DNA of 64,000 bases from contig NZ_AUBX01000014.1 of NCBI RefSeq assembly GCF_000429465.1, forward strand, positions 310,001 to 374,000, in the 5' to 3' direction. Under the pieces are notes generated by a model. That model ran no database searches and was not told where the DNA came from. It saw only the letters and a list, made by a program, of their open reading frames with translations. Shown piece by piece: positions 8,828 through 17,890 of this stretch (position 1 is the stretch's first letter; the number at the start of each line of letters is the position of its first letter). The DNA is from Algoriphagus vanfongensis DSM 17529 (GTDB lineage Bacteria; Bacteroidota; Bacteroidia; Cytophagales; Cyclobacteriaceae). The translations under genes and the position numbers were made by a program.

Positions 8828-9865
8828 ATGCTTTTAGATAGGTCAGAAATGATACACGTTGATTCCCGTACGCCCAAATATCTCCAAGTAGTCAATCTGA
8901 TATTGGAGGAAATTGAAAAAGGGGAATTGAAGGTCGGGGACCGCATCCCGTCCATCAATGAGACGAGCTTTGATCTCCTTCTTTCTCGCGATACAGTCGA
9001 GAAAGCCTACAATGAACTGCGAGATCGGGGCATCATCACCTCTGTAAGAGGAAAAGGATTCTATGTGGCCTCAGCTATCATGGCTTCCCGATCCAAGGTG
9101 CTTTTGCTTTTCAACAAGCTCAGCTCTTACAAAAAGATCATTTACTACTCCATCGTCGAAAGCCTGGGAGAAAAAGCTACTGTGGATCTACAGATCCACC
9201 ATTACAACAAAAATCTCTTTGAGGACTTCCTCGAAAGAAAACTGGGCAAGTACAACTATTACGTACTTGCCCCTCATTTCTTTGATCAAGACGGCCACCC
9301 GGAGACGGCTTACGACCTCATCAAAAAAATCCCTAAAGACAAACTGCTGATCATCGACCGCGCGGTCAAGGGCCATGAAAATGAGTTTCCCGGTATCTAT
9401 CAGGATTTCAGCAAAGACATATTTGAAGCTCTGGAATCCGGTATCTCTCATCTCAAGAAATACGAACGCCTGATCCTTGTCTTTCCCAAAGGAGGAATGT
9501 ATCCGGTGGAGATCATCGATGGATTTAAGAAATTTTGCTTTTTCCATGATTTCAAAAACCTGGTCATCGACGGAATGGATGATGAAGAACCCGTAGAAAC
9601 AGGAGAATGCTACATCGTGCTTTCTGAATCGGATCTGGTCAGCGTGGTCAAAAAGACCAGAGAACAAGGCTTCAATCTAGGCGAACAAATCGGCTTGATT
9701 TCATACAATGACACACCTCTTAAGGAAATTTTAGCGGATGGGATCACTACCATCTCGACAGATTTCACTCACATGGGGAGATCCATTGCAGAGCAGATTT
9801 TGGGTACCGAAGACAGGATTCCTATCAAAAACCCATTTAAGCTGACCATCCGAAAATCTCTCTAA
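8828..9865 (+). CDS. GntR-type regulator with LacI-like sugar-binding domain
   Basis: A transcription factor of 345 residues. A GntR winged helix covers about residues 10-80 (KYLQVVNLILEEIEKGELKVGDRIPSI, SRDTVEKAYNELRDRGII, VRGKGFYVA). The rest resembles a periplasmic-binding-protein/LacI effector domain, ending in LGEQIGLISYNDTPLKEILADGITTISTD. The same hybrid layout is known in B. subtilis AraR. It lies between the aldolase fusion and the kinase, with gaps of 32 and 12 bp, so it probably senses rhamnose or a metabolite and acts on the half-sites at 6562-6623. An alternative ATG at 8849 (MIHVDSRTPKY) fits the usual family start better. Confidence 0.88.
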   Translation: MLLDRSEMIHVDSRTPKYLQVVNLILEEIEKGELKVGDRIPSINETSFDLLLSRDTVEKAYNELRDRGIITSVRGKGFYVASAIMASRSKVLLLFNKLSSYKKIIYYSIVESLGEKATVDLQIHHYNKNLFEDFLERKLGKYNYYVLAPHFFDQDGHPETAYDLIKKIPKDKLLIIDRAVKGHENEFPGIYQDFSKDIFEALESGISHLKKYERLILVFPKGGMYPVEIIDGFKKFCFFHDFKNLVIDGMDDEEPVETGECYIVLSESDLVSVVKKTREQGFNLGEQIGLISYNDTPLKEILADGITTISTDFTHMGRSIAEQILGTEDRIPIKNPFKLTIRKSL

Positions 9866-9877
9866 AAGCCGAATCAA

Positions 9878-11212
9878 ATGCCCAAAACTCCAGTCACTGC
9901 TGTTTTTGACATTGGGAAAACCAACAAAAAGTTTTTTCTTTTCGACGAATCTCTTCAAGAAGTCTGGCACACGTATACCAGACTAGAGCCCATCCCGGAT
10001 GAGGATGGATTTCCAGCAGAACCTGTCCTTCCGATGAGGGACTGGATGATCAGCACACTGAAAGAGGCTTTGAAGTCGGAAGAATACGAAATCAAAAAAT
10101 TAAATTTTTCCGGACACGGAGCATCATTCGTTCATGTGGATGAGCAGGGAGAGCCCGTCACCCCTTTGTACGATTACCTGAAGCCATTTCCAGAAGATTT
10201 GCTTAGCAAATTTTATCAGGAAAATGGAGGCAAGATGGATTTTTGCAAGCAGACTTCCTCTCCTCCTCTGGCCATGCTCAATTCTGGTTTGCAGATTTAT
10301 TTCATCAAGCATCAGAAGCCGGACTTATTCAAAAAAATCAAATACAGCCTTCATCTCCCCCAATACCTCAGTATGCTTTTTACCGGGCAGATGGTATCAG
10401 ATTACACCAGCATCGGCTGTCATACAGCATTGTGGGATTTTGAAAAAATGGACTACCATGATTGGGTGAAAAATGAGTCCATAGAAGCTTTGCTTCCTCC
10501 TATTCTTCCCGGCAATTCACTTCTTCAGACCAAGGCGGAGTTTGGAAGCATCCCTTGTGGGATCGGTGTTCACGACTCATCCGGGGCACTTCTCCCCTAT
10601 TTGAGTCAGGAAAAAACTCCCTTTGCCTTGCTTTCTACAGGAACTTGGGCGATCAGTATCAATCCTTGGAACAAGTCAAAACTCACCAAAAAGCAATTGA
10701 AAAGCGATTGCTTGCAGTTTCTGAGCATCCAAGGACAACCGATCAAAATTTCCCGCCTATTCATCGGGGAAGAGCACAAATACCAGATCGAGCAAATGTA
10801 CGCCCACTGGGACCTTCCTCAAGGGACTTACAAAAAAATGAAGTTTGACGAGCATAGTTTTGAAAAAGCCAGAGCATGCCCTGAGAAAAAAATTGCTTTC
10901 CGCTATCTCAATCCGGAAGATTTCGGAATCGAAAAAGGTGGAGGAGCAAGTTTGGACAGTTTCACGGATTTTGAAGAAGCCTACTACTGTTTTATCCATG
11001 AATTGACGGAATTGCAGGTAGCTTCGCTAAGACTAGTTTTGGACGACACCGAAGTCCGCAAACTCTATGTGGATGGAGGCTTCAATGCCAATGATATTTT
11101 CCTGGAAATGCTTCGACGAAAGCTTCCCCAAATGGAAATCATCCCGAGTGACTTCCCCAACGGCTCTGCTTTGGGTGCGGCCATGCTGGTCAATTCCGAC
11201 TTCGGCAATTGA
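9878..11212 (+). CDS. FGGY-family sugar kinase, probable rhamnulokinase
   Basis: An ATP-dependent sugar kinase of 444 residues. The N-terminal nucleotide-fold signature VFDIGKTNKKFFLFD, the middle segment GVHDSSGALLPYL, LLSTGTWAISINPW and the C-terminal VDGGFNANDIFLEML are typical FGGY features. It closes the rightward operon, 12 bp after the regulator. It should phosphorylate L-rhamnulose to L-rhamnulose-1-phosphate, the substrate of the aldolase two genes upstream. It is diverged from E. coli RhaB and the specificity is assigned from context; a fuculose- or xylulose-type kinase is the alternative. The gene ends two bases before the convergent histidine kinase stop. Confidence 0.82.
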   Translation: MPKTPVTAVFDIGKTNKKFFLFDESLQEVWHTYTRLEPIPDEDGFPAEPVLPMRDWMISTLKEALKSEEYEIKKLNFSGHGASFVHVDEQGEPVTPLYDYLKPFPEDLLSKFYQENGGKMDFCKQTSSPPLAMLNSGLQIYFIKHQKPDLFKKIKYSLHLPQYLSMLFTGQMVSDYTSIGCHTALWDFEKMDYHDWVKNESIEALLPPILPGNSLLQTKAEFGSIPCGIGVHDSSGALLPYLSQEKTPFALLSTGTWAISINPWNKSKLTKKQLKSDCLQFLSIQGQPIKISRLFIGEEHKYQIEQMYAHWDLPQGTYKKMKFDEHSFEKARACPEKKIAFRYLNPEDFGIEKGGGASLDSFTDFEEAYYCFIHELTELQVASLRLVLDDTEVRKLYVDGGFNANDIFLEMLRRKLPQMEIIPSDFPNGSALGAAMLVNSDFGN

Positions 11213-11214
11213 TA

Positions 11215-12510
11215 TCAGGCTAGTTTTTTCTCCAAAAAGAAAATAATCTTTCCGGCTCCACCAGTACGGAAGCCCAACTTCATTCCGAGCTTGTCTGCGA
11301 TTTTCTTGCATAGCGGCAAGCCTATACCTGTACCTTTCTCCCGATTGGTACCATACGAGGCTTTGATCTTAAACTCGAAAATACGTGCGGCAAAGTCATC
11401 TGGAATTTCGGGACCATCATTGATCACCTCCCAGCAGATCCACTCCTCACTCCTGACAAAGTCAACACTTATCTGACTTCCCTCCGGTGAAAATTTAATG
11501 GCATTATCTAGAAGATTCTTGAGAATGATTTTTACCTCATTGACTTCCAGATCGACTTTAGTCCCTCTCTCGTTGAATCGCGAAATGATTTGCTGTCCCT
11601 TTTGACCGGCCTGTACCTGCATGGTTCGAACCATTTCCTCATTGATCTCTACCGGATCGATCAGCTGAAAATCAACTTTGCCATGATCGAGCTCGTTCAT
11701 GACCCAATGAAGCGTATTGTTCAGCACATTGTTTAGGTGATAGCTTTGTTGCTTCAGCTCCTGAAAGACCGTCTGCAAATCCTCTTTTTCCATCATACCC
11801 AGGCTATGGAGCTCCACCGTGGAGTTGAGTGTCGCTATGGGATTTTTCAAGTCATGCGATAGCAAAGCTATCAGCTGGTTTTTCTTTTCATTCAGAGCAC
11901 TCAGTTCTTTATTGGCAGCTTCATTTTCCTCCATTACCTGAGTGAGAAAAGTGTTTTGCCTCCGATACCCAAAAATCCAGAATTGGATACCCAAAAAGAT
12001 AAAAAGACAGCACCAGATCAACGTAATCACATGGTCCCAAAACAACACTTCATCACTGCTGTAGTTAGAGGGAATTTGGATCATTCCACTCGTATCCATA
12101 TAGATCATCGTACACATATAGAGCAATACAAACACCAGCCAGGCGATTTTCAGCACTCCCCGAAAAAGCACAGCAATCGCCGCCACCAGCATAAATACCG
12201 TATATACTGTCGGTCCATTAAACCCATCATTGTAGTAAAAATTCAGCGTGATCAACCCCAGAGTCAGAAACACGATCAAGCTTAAAATCAATTGATAGCG
12301 CCGAGATCGTTTCATCCACCAATAGGAAAGAAAATACAATCCAGAATAGCCAAACTTGAACCCGGCGATCATCCAGCTCAAGCCCATTGCGACGTCTGAC
12401 AATCCTAAGAAAATCAACAAAACGCCAGAAAGCAGTGCAAAAATCCGGGACACTCGCTCTTGTAGCAGCTCCTGGGACACCAAAGACTTCTCTTGAAAAA
12501 ACTGCGCCAT
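11215..12510 (-). CDS. Orphan sensor histidine kinase with six-helix membrane domain
   Basis: A sensor kinase of 431 residues. The N-terminal half has about six hydrophobic segments (residues about 25-45, 50-66, 73-92, 103-118, 121-137, 160-180) without a large external loop, so it may sense within the membrane. A coiled linker (about 185-212) leads to the H-box LIALLSHDLKNP, with the phospho-acceptor near H219. An HATPase domain follows, with the N-box LKNLLDNAIKFSPEG and the G-box GTGIGLPLCKKIAD. No response regulator lies beside it. It is the last gene of a three-gene leftward run with a VOC protein and a beta-propeller protein. Convergent with the kinase gene on the left. Confidence 0.9.
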   Translation of the reverse strand: MAQFFQEKSLVSQELLQERVSRIFALLSGVLLIFLGLSDVAMGLSWMIAGFKFGYSGLYFLSYWWMKRSRRYQLILSLIVFLTLGLITLNFYYNDGFNGPTVYTVFMLVAAIAVLFRGVLKIAWLVFVLLYMCTMIYMDTSGMIQIPSNYSSDEVLFWDHVITLIWCCLFIFLGIQFWIFGYRRQNTFLTQVMEENEAANKELSALNEKKNQLIALLSHDLKNPIATLNSTVELHSLGMMEKEDLQTVFQELKQQSYHLNNVLNNTLHWVMNELDHGKVDFQLIDPVEINEEMVRTMQVQAGQKGQQIISRFNERGTKVDLEVNEVKIILKNLLDNAIKFSPEGSQISVDFVRSEEWICWEVINDGPEIPDDFAARIFEFKIKASYGTNREKGTGIGLPLCKKIADKLGMKLGFRTGGAGKIIFFLEKKLA

Positions 12511-12519
12511 TAGCTTTGA

Positions 12520-12900
12520 TTAAGATCTCGAATGGATCGCTATTCGATTACCTTCCGAATCCAGAAAAACTCCCATGTAGCCGATATCTTCCGCAATCAA
12601 CCTTTTGGGAATCTGCACCTTTCCTCCAGCACCCTCTACTTTTGCCAGCTCCACAGCACAGTCTTCTGATGAGAAATAGATTAAAGCGCCTGCATGTCCG
12701 CTAGTCTCATAAAACTCTTGATGATAAACCAAACTTCCTCCAGCTCCTTTTCCATTTTCCTCCCAGGGAAACCAAGCCATTTGAAAATCCCCCATCACCT
12801 GAAGGCTTAGCTTGCAGTCAAAAACTTCTTCATAAAAATCAATCGCCCTTGACATATCCTTGACAGGAATCTCAAACCAACCTACTGTTACATTTTTCAT
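12520..12900 (-). CDS. VOC-superfamily (glyoxalase-like) protein
   Basis: A small protein of 126 residues with the paired beta-alpha-beta-beta-beta fold of glyoxalase/bleomycin-resistance proteins. The first half opens VGWFEIPVKDMSRAIDFYEEVF. The second half has GALIYFSSEDCAVELAKVEGAGGKV and closes with IGYMGVFLDSEGNRIAIHS. Members bind a metal and act on small organic substrates or serve as binding proteins. The substrate is unknown. Gaps of 12 bp to the upstream propeller gene and 9 bp to the downstream kinase suggest co-transcription. Confidence 0.85.
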   Translation of the reverse strand: MKNVTVGWFEIPVKDMSRAIDFYEEVFDCKLSLQVMGDFQMAWFPWEENGKGAGGSLVYHQEFYETSGHAGALIYFSSEDCAVELAKVEGAGGKVQIPKRLIAEDIGYMGVFLDSEGNRIAIHSRS

Positions 12901-12912
12901 AACCTGTGACTT

Positions 12913-13953
12913 TTATACTCTTGTTAATTTGATCGGATATGTTTTCCCTGCATTCCATTGACACACGTAGATATTTTCATCCTGATCGATGCAGACATCG
13001 TGACAATGCTTGAAAACGGGATCACTCTGCACCATCAGCTGTAGTTCTCCATTGCGATACTCCGGCGCCGTACCTCCAGGATTGGACACGACCTGATTGG
13101 ATTGATCCAAAATCGTGACAAAACCGGAATTATCCGTCTGATTGAGGTATTTCAACCTTGACCAGCAAACACCAGAGTAGAGATTATCTCCATGAATCAC
13201 CGGTCTGCAGACAAAAGCTCCCGGCAGAAAAATCGTCTCCATATACGCTCCATCCATACTGAACCTTTTGAAAGAGTTATGCCCTCTCGAAGTGCAAATC
13301 AACGTAGGAGCCGCTCCACCTCGCTGGTCCACAGCTATACCATGTGCTGTACTAAACTCTGCATCTCCATTACCACTTCCCCCAAATTTCCGAATGAAAT
13401 TACCCTCTGAATCATACTGTAAGAAAAACTGAGAGCCATAACCATCAGCGATATACAGATCTCCATTGGGTGCTACAGCTGTCTCTGTCGGAGTCCATCT
13501 CATTTTTTCATCATAGATCCCATTCACCACCGGTGACTCGATCTCTGCTATGACTACTCCCGAAAGGGTAGTTTTGACTACTCGGCCACCATTGTCCACG
13601 ATCCAGAGATACTCAGCATCGCCCTCATCTACGAGAGTGAGGCCATGAGCAGATTGGAGTCCTAGCGTCCATGTCTCCAATAGTTTACCGGACTGATCGT
13701 AGATGATCACATTGTTTTGCGGCTCGTCTGTCAGTAAAATCATCCGCCCCTTTCTATCCATCACCATTTCATGGCAATTGACCACAGGTACTTTAGTCGG
13801 GTCTAGGTTCCCCCATTTGGTATCTACTTGATAGGTAAAATCACCATGGCCTAGGACTTTATTTTTCAGTTCAAAAAGAGAAAAGTCATGTTTTACACTC
13901 ATAGCAAGGCCAATTAAGGAGGAATTTTGGATAAATTTTCTTCTGGAATTCAT
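12913..13953 (-). CDS. Exported six-bladed beta-propeller (NHL/peptidylglycine-lyase-like) protein
   Basis: A protein of 346 residues with a twin-arginine-like leader (NSRRKFIQNSSLIGLAMS) and repeated blades typical of NHL-type propellers. Examples are NVIIYDQSGKLLETWTLG, TAVAPNGDLYIADGYGSQF and HDVCIDQDENIYVCQWNAGKTYPI. Proteins of this kind are usually exported, cofactor-binding or binding proteins of unknown specificity. It heads the run propeller / VOC / histidine kinase. An extracytoplasmic ligand-binder feeding a sensor kinase is possible but not shown. Divergent from the secreted TIM-barrel gene at 14125. Confidence 0.75.
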   Translation of the reverse strand: MNSRRKFIQNSSLIGLAMSVKHDFSLFELKNKVLGHGDFTYQVDTKWGNLDPTKVPVVNCHEMVMDRKGRMILLTDEPQNNVIIYDQSGKLLETWTLGLQSAHGLTLVDEGDAEYLWIVDNGGRVVKTTLSGVVIAEIESPVVNGIYDEKMRWTPTETAVAPNGDLYIADGYGSQFFLQYDSEGNFIRKFGGSGNGDAEFSTAHGIAVDQRGGAAPTLICTSRGHNSFKRFSMDGAYMETIFLPGAFVCRPVIHGDNLYSGVCWSRLKYLNQTDNSGFVTILDQSNQVVSNPGGTAPEYRNGELQLMVQSDPVFKHCHDVCIDQDENIYVCQWNAGKTYPIKLTRV

Positions 13954-14124
13954 GAATTCAAATGGTAATTCTGAGAATCGTTCTGTTTAAGAAATGGAAA
14001 ATAGAAATAAAACTACAGCTAACCTCCCCACTCTCGCCAGAAATCTTACTTCAGCGGAAAATATTTGTATCACAAGGCCTTAGAAAAAAAATCACTAGAT
14101 TCAATTTTCCCAAAAAACCTATCT

Positions 14125-14952
14125 ATGAAAATCAAACACATCTTCATCCTCGCCCTAATGACTATTCCCATGTCCAGTTTTGGGCAGGAGATCGCTTTGC
14201 AGCTCTATTCTTTGAGAAATGAAATGCCCGAAAATCCAGAGAAATATCATCAAATGGTTTCCTCTTGGGACATTCATGCTCTTGAAGGCGGAGGTGGATA
14301 CGGCTTGAGCAAATCGGAATATGCCAATCTCTTAGTTAAAAATGACCTGCGAGTAATTGGAGTCGGAGCAGACTACAACCAACTCACCAAAACTATCGCT
14401 CCGATCGTCGCTGAAGCCAAAAAATATGGGGCCAAATATGTGACTTGCTATTGGATCGCTCATCCCGACGGACCTATTTCACTTGATGAGATCAAAGTAG
14501 CCACTGCGCTGTTCAATGAAGTAGGGAAAGAATTTCAGGAACATGGATTGACATTTTTGTACCATCCTCATGGCTATGAATTCACCCCGATGAAAAAAGG
14601 GGTGGTTCTGGACTACATGCTGGAGAATGCGGAAAATTTCGGGTTCAACCTAGACGTCTACTGGATCAAAATGGGTGGTGGAGATCCATTGAAAATCATG
14701 AAAAAGCATAAAGGAAAATTTCCTTTGCTTCACCTAAAAGACCGTAGAATCGGCACCGCTGATACCCAAGACGGTCATGGTGATGTAGAAGACAATGTCG
14801 TATTGGGCACAGGCGATGTCGGGATAGCGGCTATCATCAAGGAAGCTCAAAAACAAGGGACAAAGTATCTGGTCATTGAGGATGAAAGTAGTCGGTCGGT
14901 GGAACAGATCCCTCTTTCGGTCGCTTTCATCAAACAACAATTAGAAAAGTAA
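14125..14952 (+). CDS. Exported sugar phosphate isomerase/epimerase-like TIM barrel
   Basis: A protein of 275 residues. The start at 14125 gives a clean signal peptide (MKIKHIFILALMTIPMSSFG); a longer frame from a TTG at 14065 would hide it. The mature part is a xylose-isomerase-like barrel (AP endonuclease family 2), with GQEIALQLYSLRNEM, YVTCYWIAHPDGP, FLYHPHGYEF, FNLDVYWIKMGGGDP, LLHLKDR and YLVIEDES at strand ends that usually bear metal ligands. Such exported isomerase-like proteins are frequent in Bacteroidota and mostly uncharacterised. A strong terminator follows. No link to the pectin genes beyond proximity. Confidence 0.8.
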   Translation: MKIKHIFILALMTIPMSSFGQEIALQLYSLRNEMPENPEKYHQMVSSWDIHALEGGGGYGLSKSEYANLLVKNDLRVIGVGADYNQLTKTIAPIVAEAKKYGAKYVTCYWIAHPDGPISLDEIKVATALFNEVGKEFQEHGLTFLYHPHGYEFTPMKKGVVLDYMLENAENFGFNLDVYWIKMGGGDPLKIMKKHKGKFPLLHLKDRRIGTADTQDGHGDVEDNVVLGTGDVGIAAIIKEAQKQGTKYLVIEDESSRSVEQIPLSVAFIKQQLEK

Positions 14953-14966
14953 GCTATCAACCATCT

Positions 14967-15013
14967 CAACAAAAAGGCCTCCAGAAATTCACTTTCTGGA
15001 GGCCTTTTTGTTG
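14967..15013. terminator. Strong bidirectional terminator
   Basis: A perfect 21-bp stem: CAACAAAAAGG... (14967-14987) pairs with ...CCTTTTTGTTG (14993-15013) around the loop TTCAC. T-rich ends exist on both strands. It separates the convergent TIM-barrel gene and the TRAP permease gene. Confidence 0.92.
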
Positions 15014-15031
15014 ATTTCCCAAACCAAACAA

Positions 15032-16333
15032 TCAATCTATGACTCCAAATAGTCTTGGCAACCAAAGTGAAATCTCTGGAAAAACCATAATCAAAATCAG
15101 ACCGACGATCATCGCCAAGAAGAGGGGCAGCAATGGCTTAAGCACTTGCTGAATGGATATTTTAGCTATCCCTACCCCAATAAAGAGTACGGAGCCTACC
15201 GGAGGAGTACATAAGCCTATACACAGGTTGAGTACCATCATAATTCCAAAATGCACAGGATCTACTCCGAGTGAAGTCACCACAGGCAAGAAAATCGGAG
15301 TAAAAATCAATACAGCCGGTGTCATGTCCATGAATATCCCGACAAAAAGAAGTAGGAGATTGATCATGATCAAAATGACGAAAATATTATCGCTAAGCGA
15401 AAGGAGAAAATTGGAAATCCCCTGAGGAATCTCCTCTACCGACATCACCCAAGACATGGCCATCGAGGTAGCAATCAAAAGCATCACCACCGCGGTGGTC
15501 TCGGCAGACTTGAGTAGGACAGCAGGAAGATCTTTCCAGCTGATCTCCTTGTAAAATAGTGACAAAATCAAACTATACACTACCGCAATTGCAGAAGCTT
15601 CAGTCGCTGTAAATACACCGCCTACGATTCCCCCAATCACTACTACGAGAAGAAATAAACTTGGAATCGCATTATAGAATGTCTTAGCTAGCAAGCTCAA
15701 TGAAGAAGATTCGCCCGCTGGAAGTTTTTTGATCTTCACCATGATCGCCGCTGTCACCATCAAAAGCAAGCCTATCAAGAGTCCCGGAAGATATCCTGCT
15801 ACAAATAAAGCCGCTACAGACACTCCTCCAGAGGCCAGAGAATACACAATCAGCACATTGGATGGAGGAATAATCAATCCAGTCGTCGACGAAGTGATAT
15901 TTACGGCAGCTCCCAATTCTTTTGGATAGCCTTCTTTTTCCATTCTTTTCCCCAGAATCCCACCCATCGAGGAGGCAGCTGCCACAGCGGAACCTGCAAT
16001 AGCTCCCATCAACATAGCAGCAATGATATTCACATGAAGTAATCCTCCGGGCAGTCGACCGGTCATAGCTTTAGCAAATTCGATCAATCGATTGGCTATA
16101 CCACCCCTGTTCATCAGTTCGCCTGCCAAAATAAAAAACGGAATAGCCAAAAGGGAAAAGCTATCCAGCCCTGTCCCCATTCGCTGGGCAATGGTAGTGA
16201 TAGCTGGCAAAGACTGCACTGTCACCATCAAGGTCAGCATACTAGACAGTCCCAAACTCCAGGCTACAGGAACACCAATACCCAAAAAAAACAAAAACGA
16301 AATAACGAGAATCAGTACACTTACGAGTTCCAT
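15032..16333 (-). CDS. TRAP transporter large permease subunit (DctM family)
   Basis: A membrane protein of 433 residues with about 12-13 hydrophobic helices. Family landmarks are FFLGIGVPVAWSLG near the N-terminus, FFILAGELMNRGGI, SAVAAASSMGGILG, TGLIIPPSNVLIVYS and LNLCIGLCTPPVGSVLFIG. It forms the sodium-driven translocation unit with the small subunit encoded just upstream, and the two genes share one base (TAATG). The operon also contains the binding protein, KdgA and KdgK. The likely cargo is therefore a hexuronate such as galacturonate or a keto-deoxy sugar acid, which is context inference. Confidence 0.92.
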   Translation of the reverse strand: MELVSVLILVISFLFFLGIGVPVAWSLGLSSMLTLMVTVQSLPAITTIAQRMGTGLDSFSLLAIPFFILAGELMNRGGIANRLIEFAKAMTGRLPGGLLHVNIIAAMLMGAIAGSAVAAASSMGGILGKRMEKEGYPKELGAAVNITSSTTGLIIPPSNVLIVYSLASGGVSVAALFVAGYLPGLLIGLLLMVTAAIMVKIKKLPAGESSSLSLLAKTFYNAIPSLFLLVVVIGGIVGGVFTATEASAIAVVYSLILSLFYKEISWKDLPAVLLKSAETTAVVMLLIATSMAMSWVMSVEEIPQGISNFLLSLSDNIFVILIMINLLLLFVGIFMDMTPAVLIFTPIFLPVVTSLGVDPVHFGIMMVLNLCIGLCTPPVGSVLFIGVGIAKISIQQVLKPLLPLFLAMIVGLILIMVFPEISLWLPRLFGVID

Positions 16334-16824
16334 TAGGCTTGAATTTTAAGAGAGTGAGACAATTGCTTAATGGAATAAGCTTGATAATAAAGAACCAAAA
16401 GGCCACTAAACGGGATGATACCATAGACAAATGCCAAAGGAATCTGCAGCGTGGCAGATTTTTGGGAAAGTATAAATGTGATATAGACCAGATTGGATCC
16501 GCCGATCACCATCACTCCGATTGCAAAAACCAAAATGCAGCAATTGATCAGGATCATCATCTTTGTTCTGGCCTTCTCTTTCATTTTCGTCAAAAGAATA
16601 TCGATGGCAATGTGCTCGTTTTTTCCCGCCACATAGGCTGCTCCCAGCATTCCCAGCCACACCAGCATGTACCTAGCCAATTCATCTGTAAAAGAACTCG
16701 GGTTTTTAAAAACGTATCGGGACACCACTTGCCAGGTCACATTGAGTACCATGAGTCCCATCAATGCTACCAAGAGATGGGCTATAAATTGGTCCAGTTT
16801 TGATTTGATTTTTAGAGAAAACAT
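16333..16824 (-). CDS. TRAP transporter small permease subunit (DctQ family)
   Basis: A protein of 163 residues with four hydrophobic segments. The family pattern is visible in WQVVSRYVFKNPSSFTDELARYMLVWLGMLGAAYV, followed by HIAIDIL. It docks to the large permease and completes the transporter. It overlaps the downstream permease gene by one base and follows the binding-protein gene by 24 bp. Confidence 0.9.
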   Translation of the reverse strand: MFSLKIKSKLDQFIAHLLVALMGLMVLNVTWQVVSRYVFKNPSSFTDELARYMLVWLGMLGAAYVAGKNEHIAIDILLTKMKEKARTKMMILINCCILVFAIGVMVIGGSNLVYITFILSQKSATLQIPLAFVYGIIPFSGLLVLYYQAYSIKQLSHSLKIQA

Positions 16825-16848
16825 GAGGTTATTTTTGGGATTTCAGGG

Positions 16849-17832
16849 TCATTGGATTTCACGGATGGATTGGACGATGGCATAGATTTCAGGCTGGGCT
16901 ACTTTCAGTTCCTCATAGACACCCTCCACGGCCTTCCGGAAAGGCTCCTTATCCGGACGGGTGATCGTCACTCCAGCAGCCTCTAGCTCACGCATGGACT
17001 CAGCAGTTGATTCTGCCCATAGGATAGATTCATAAGCTGCAGATTCATCAGCTGCTTCTTGCACCCACCCTTGCTCTTCTGGACTGAGACTTTCCCAGAC
17101 TTTGGTACTGATGATCACCACATCCGGGATGGAAGTGTGCTCATCCAGGCTATAAAATTTGCAAACTTCGTAATGTTTGGAAGTATAGAGACTGGGAGGA
17201 TTATTCTCTGCAGCATCTACAATCCCTTGCTGGAGCGCCGTGTACAATTCCCCGTAAGAAACGGGAGTAGGCGAGCTTCCCATTGACCGCACCATATTGG
17301 CAGCGGTAGGACTCTCCATCACCCGCACTTTGAGACCTGCAAGATCTGCTGGCGTCTCGACTGGTTTGTCTTTGGTATAAAAACTCCGCTTACCTGCATC
17401 ATAATAACACAAGCCTCTGAGCCAAAACTTCTCTCCATCGAGTAATAGCTGCTTGCCGATAGGTCCATTTAGCACTTTCTTTTGATGCTCATCATCTCTG
17501 AAAAGATAGGGCATCCCAAAAACCTGCATCGTCGGAGCAAAGCCTTCCAGCGCTGCGGCAGAGACTTTGGTCATCCCCAGACTACCTATCTGAAGTAATT
17601 CCACCAATTCTCTTTCAGAACCTAGCTGCTGATTGGGATATACTTTGACCTTGATTTTGCCTCCCGACTTTTCCTCAATTTTCTCACCCATAAAAAGCAT
17701 CGCTTCATGGACGGGATGATTGACTACTTGGGCATGACCCAGTTTGATGATTTTGACATTGAGATTATCCGAGCAGGAACTCAAGACCAAAAGGACCAAA
17801 CACAAAAACAAACTACTGATTGAAAATTTCAT
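16849..17832 (-). CDS. TRAP transporter substrate-binding lipoprotein (DctP family)
   Basis: Extracytoplasmic binding protein of 327 residues. The start at 17832 gives a lipoprotein signal (MKFSISSLFLCLVLLVLSSC); the frame extends upstream to 17859 without a better start. Landmarks are IKLGHAQVVNHPVHEAMLFMGEKIEEKSGGKIKV, NQQLGSERELVELLQIG, and KVRVMESPTAANMVRSMGSSPTPVSYGELYTALQQG. The Arg in VRVMES is the usual carboxylate-binding residue, so the ligand should be an organic acid. The neighbouring KdgA and KdgK genes point to a hexuronate. Confidence 0.92.
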   Translation of the reverse strand: MKFSISSLFLCLVLLVLSSCSDNLNVKIIKLGHAQVVNHPVHEAMLFMGEKIEEKSGGKIKVKVYPNQQLGSERELVELLQIGSLGMTKVSAAALEGFAPTMQVFGMPYLFRDDEHQKKVLNGPIGKQLLLDGEKFWLRGLCYYDAGKRSFYTKDKPVETPADLAGLKVRVMESPTAANMVRSMGSSPTPVSYGELYTALQQGIVDAAENNPPSLYTSKHYEVCKFYSLDEHTSIPDVVIISTKVWESLSPEEQGWVQEAADESAAYESILWAESTAESMRELEAAGVTITRPDKEPFRKAVEGVYEELKVAQPEIYAIVQSIREIQ

Positions 17833-17890
17833 GGGTTTATTGGCTGCAACTTGTATCAAACAATATTAACTATTCTTCTCTTGCTCTTTC

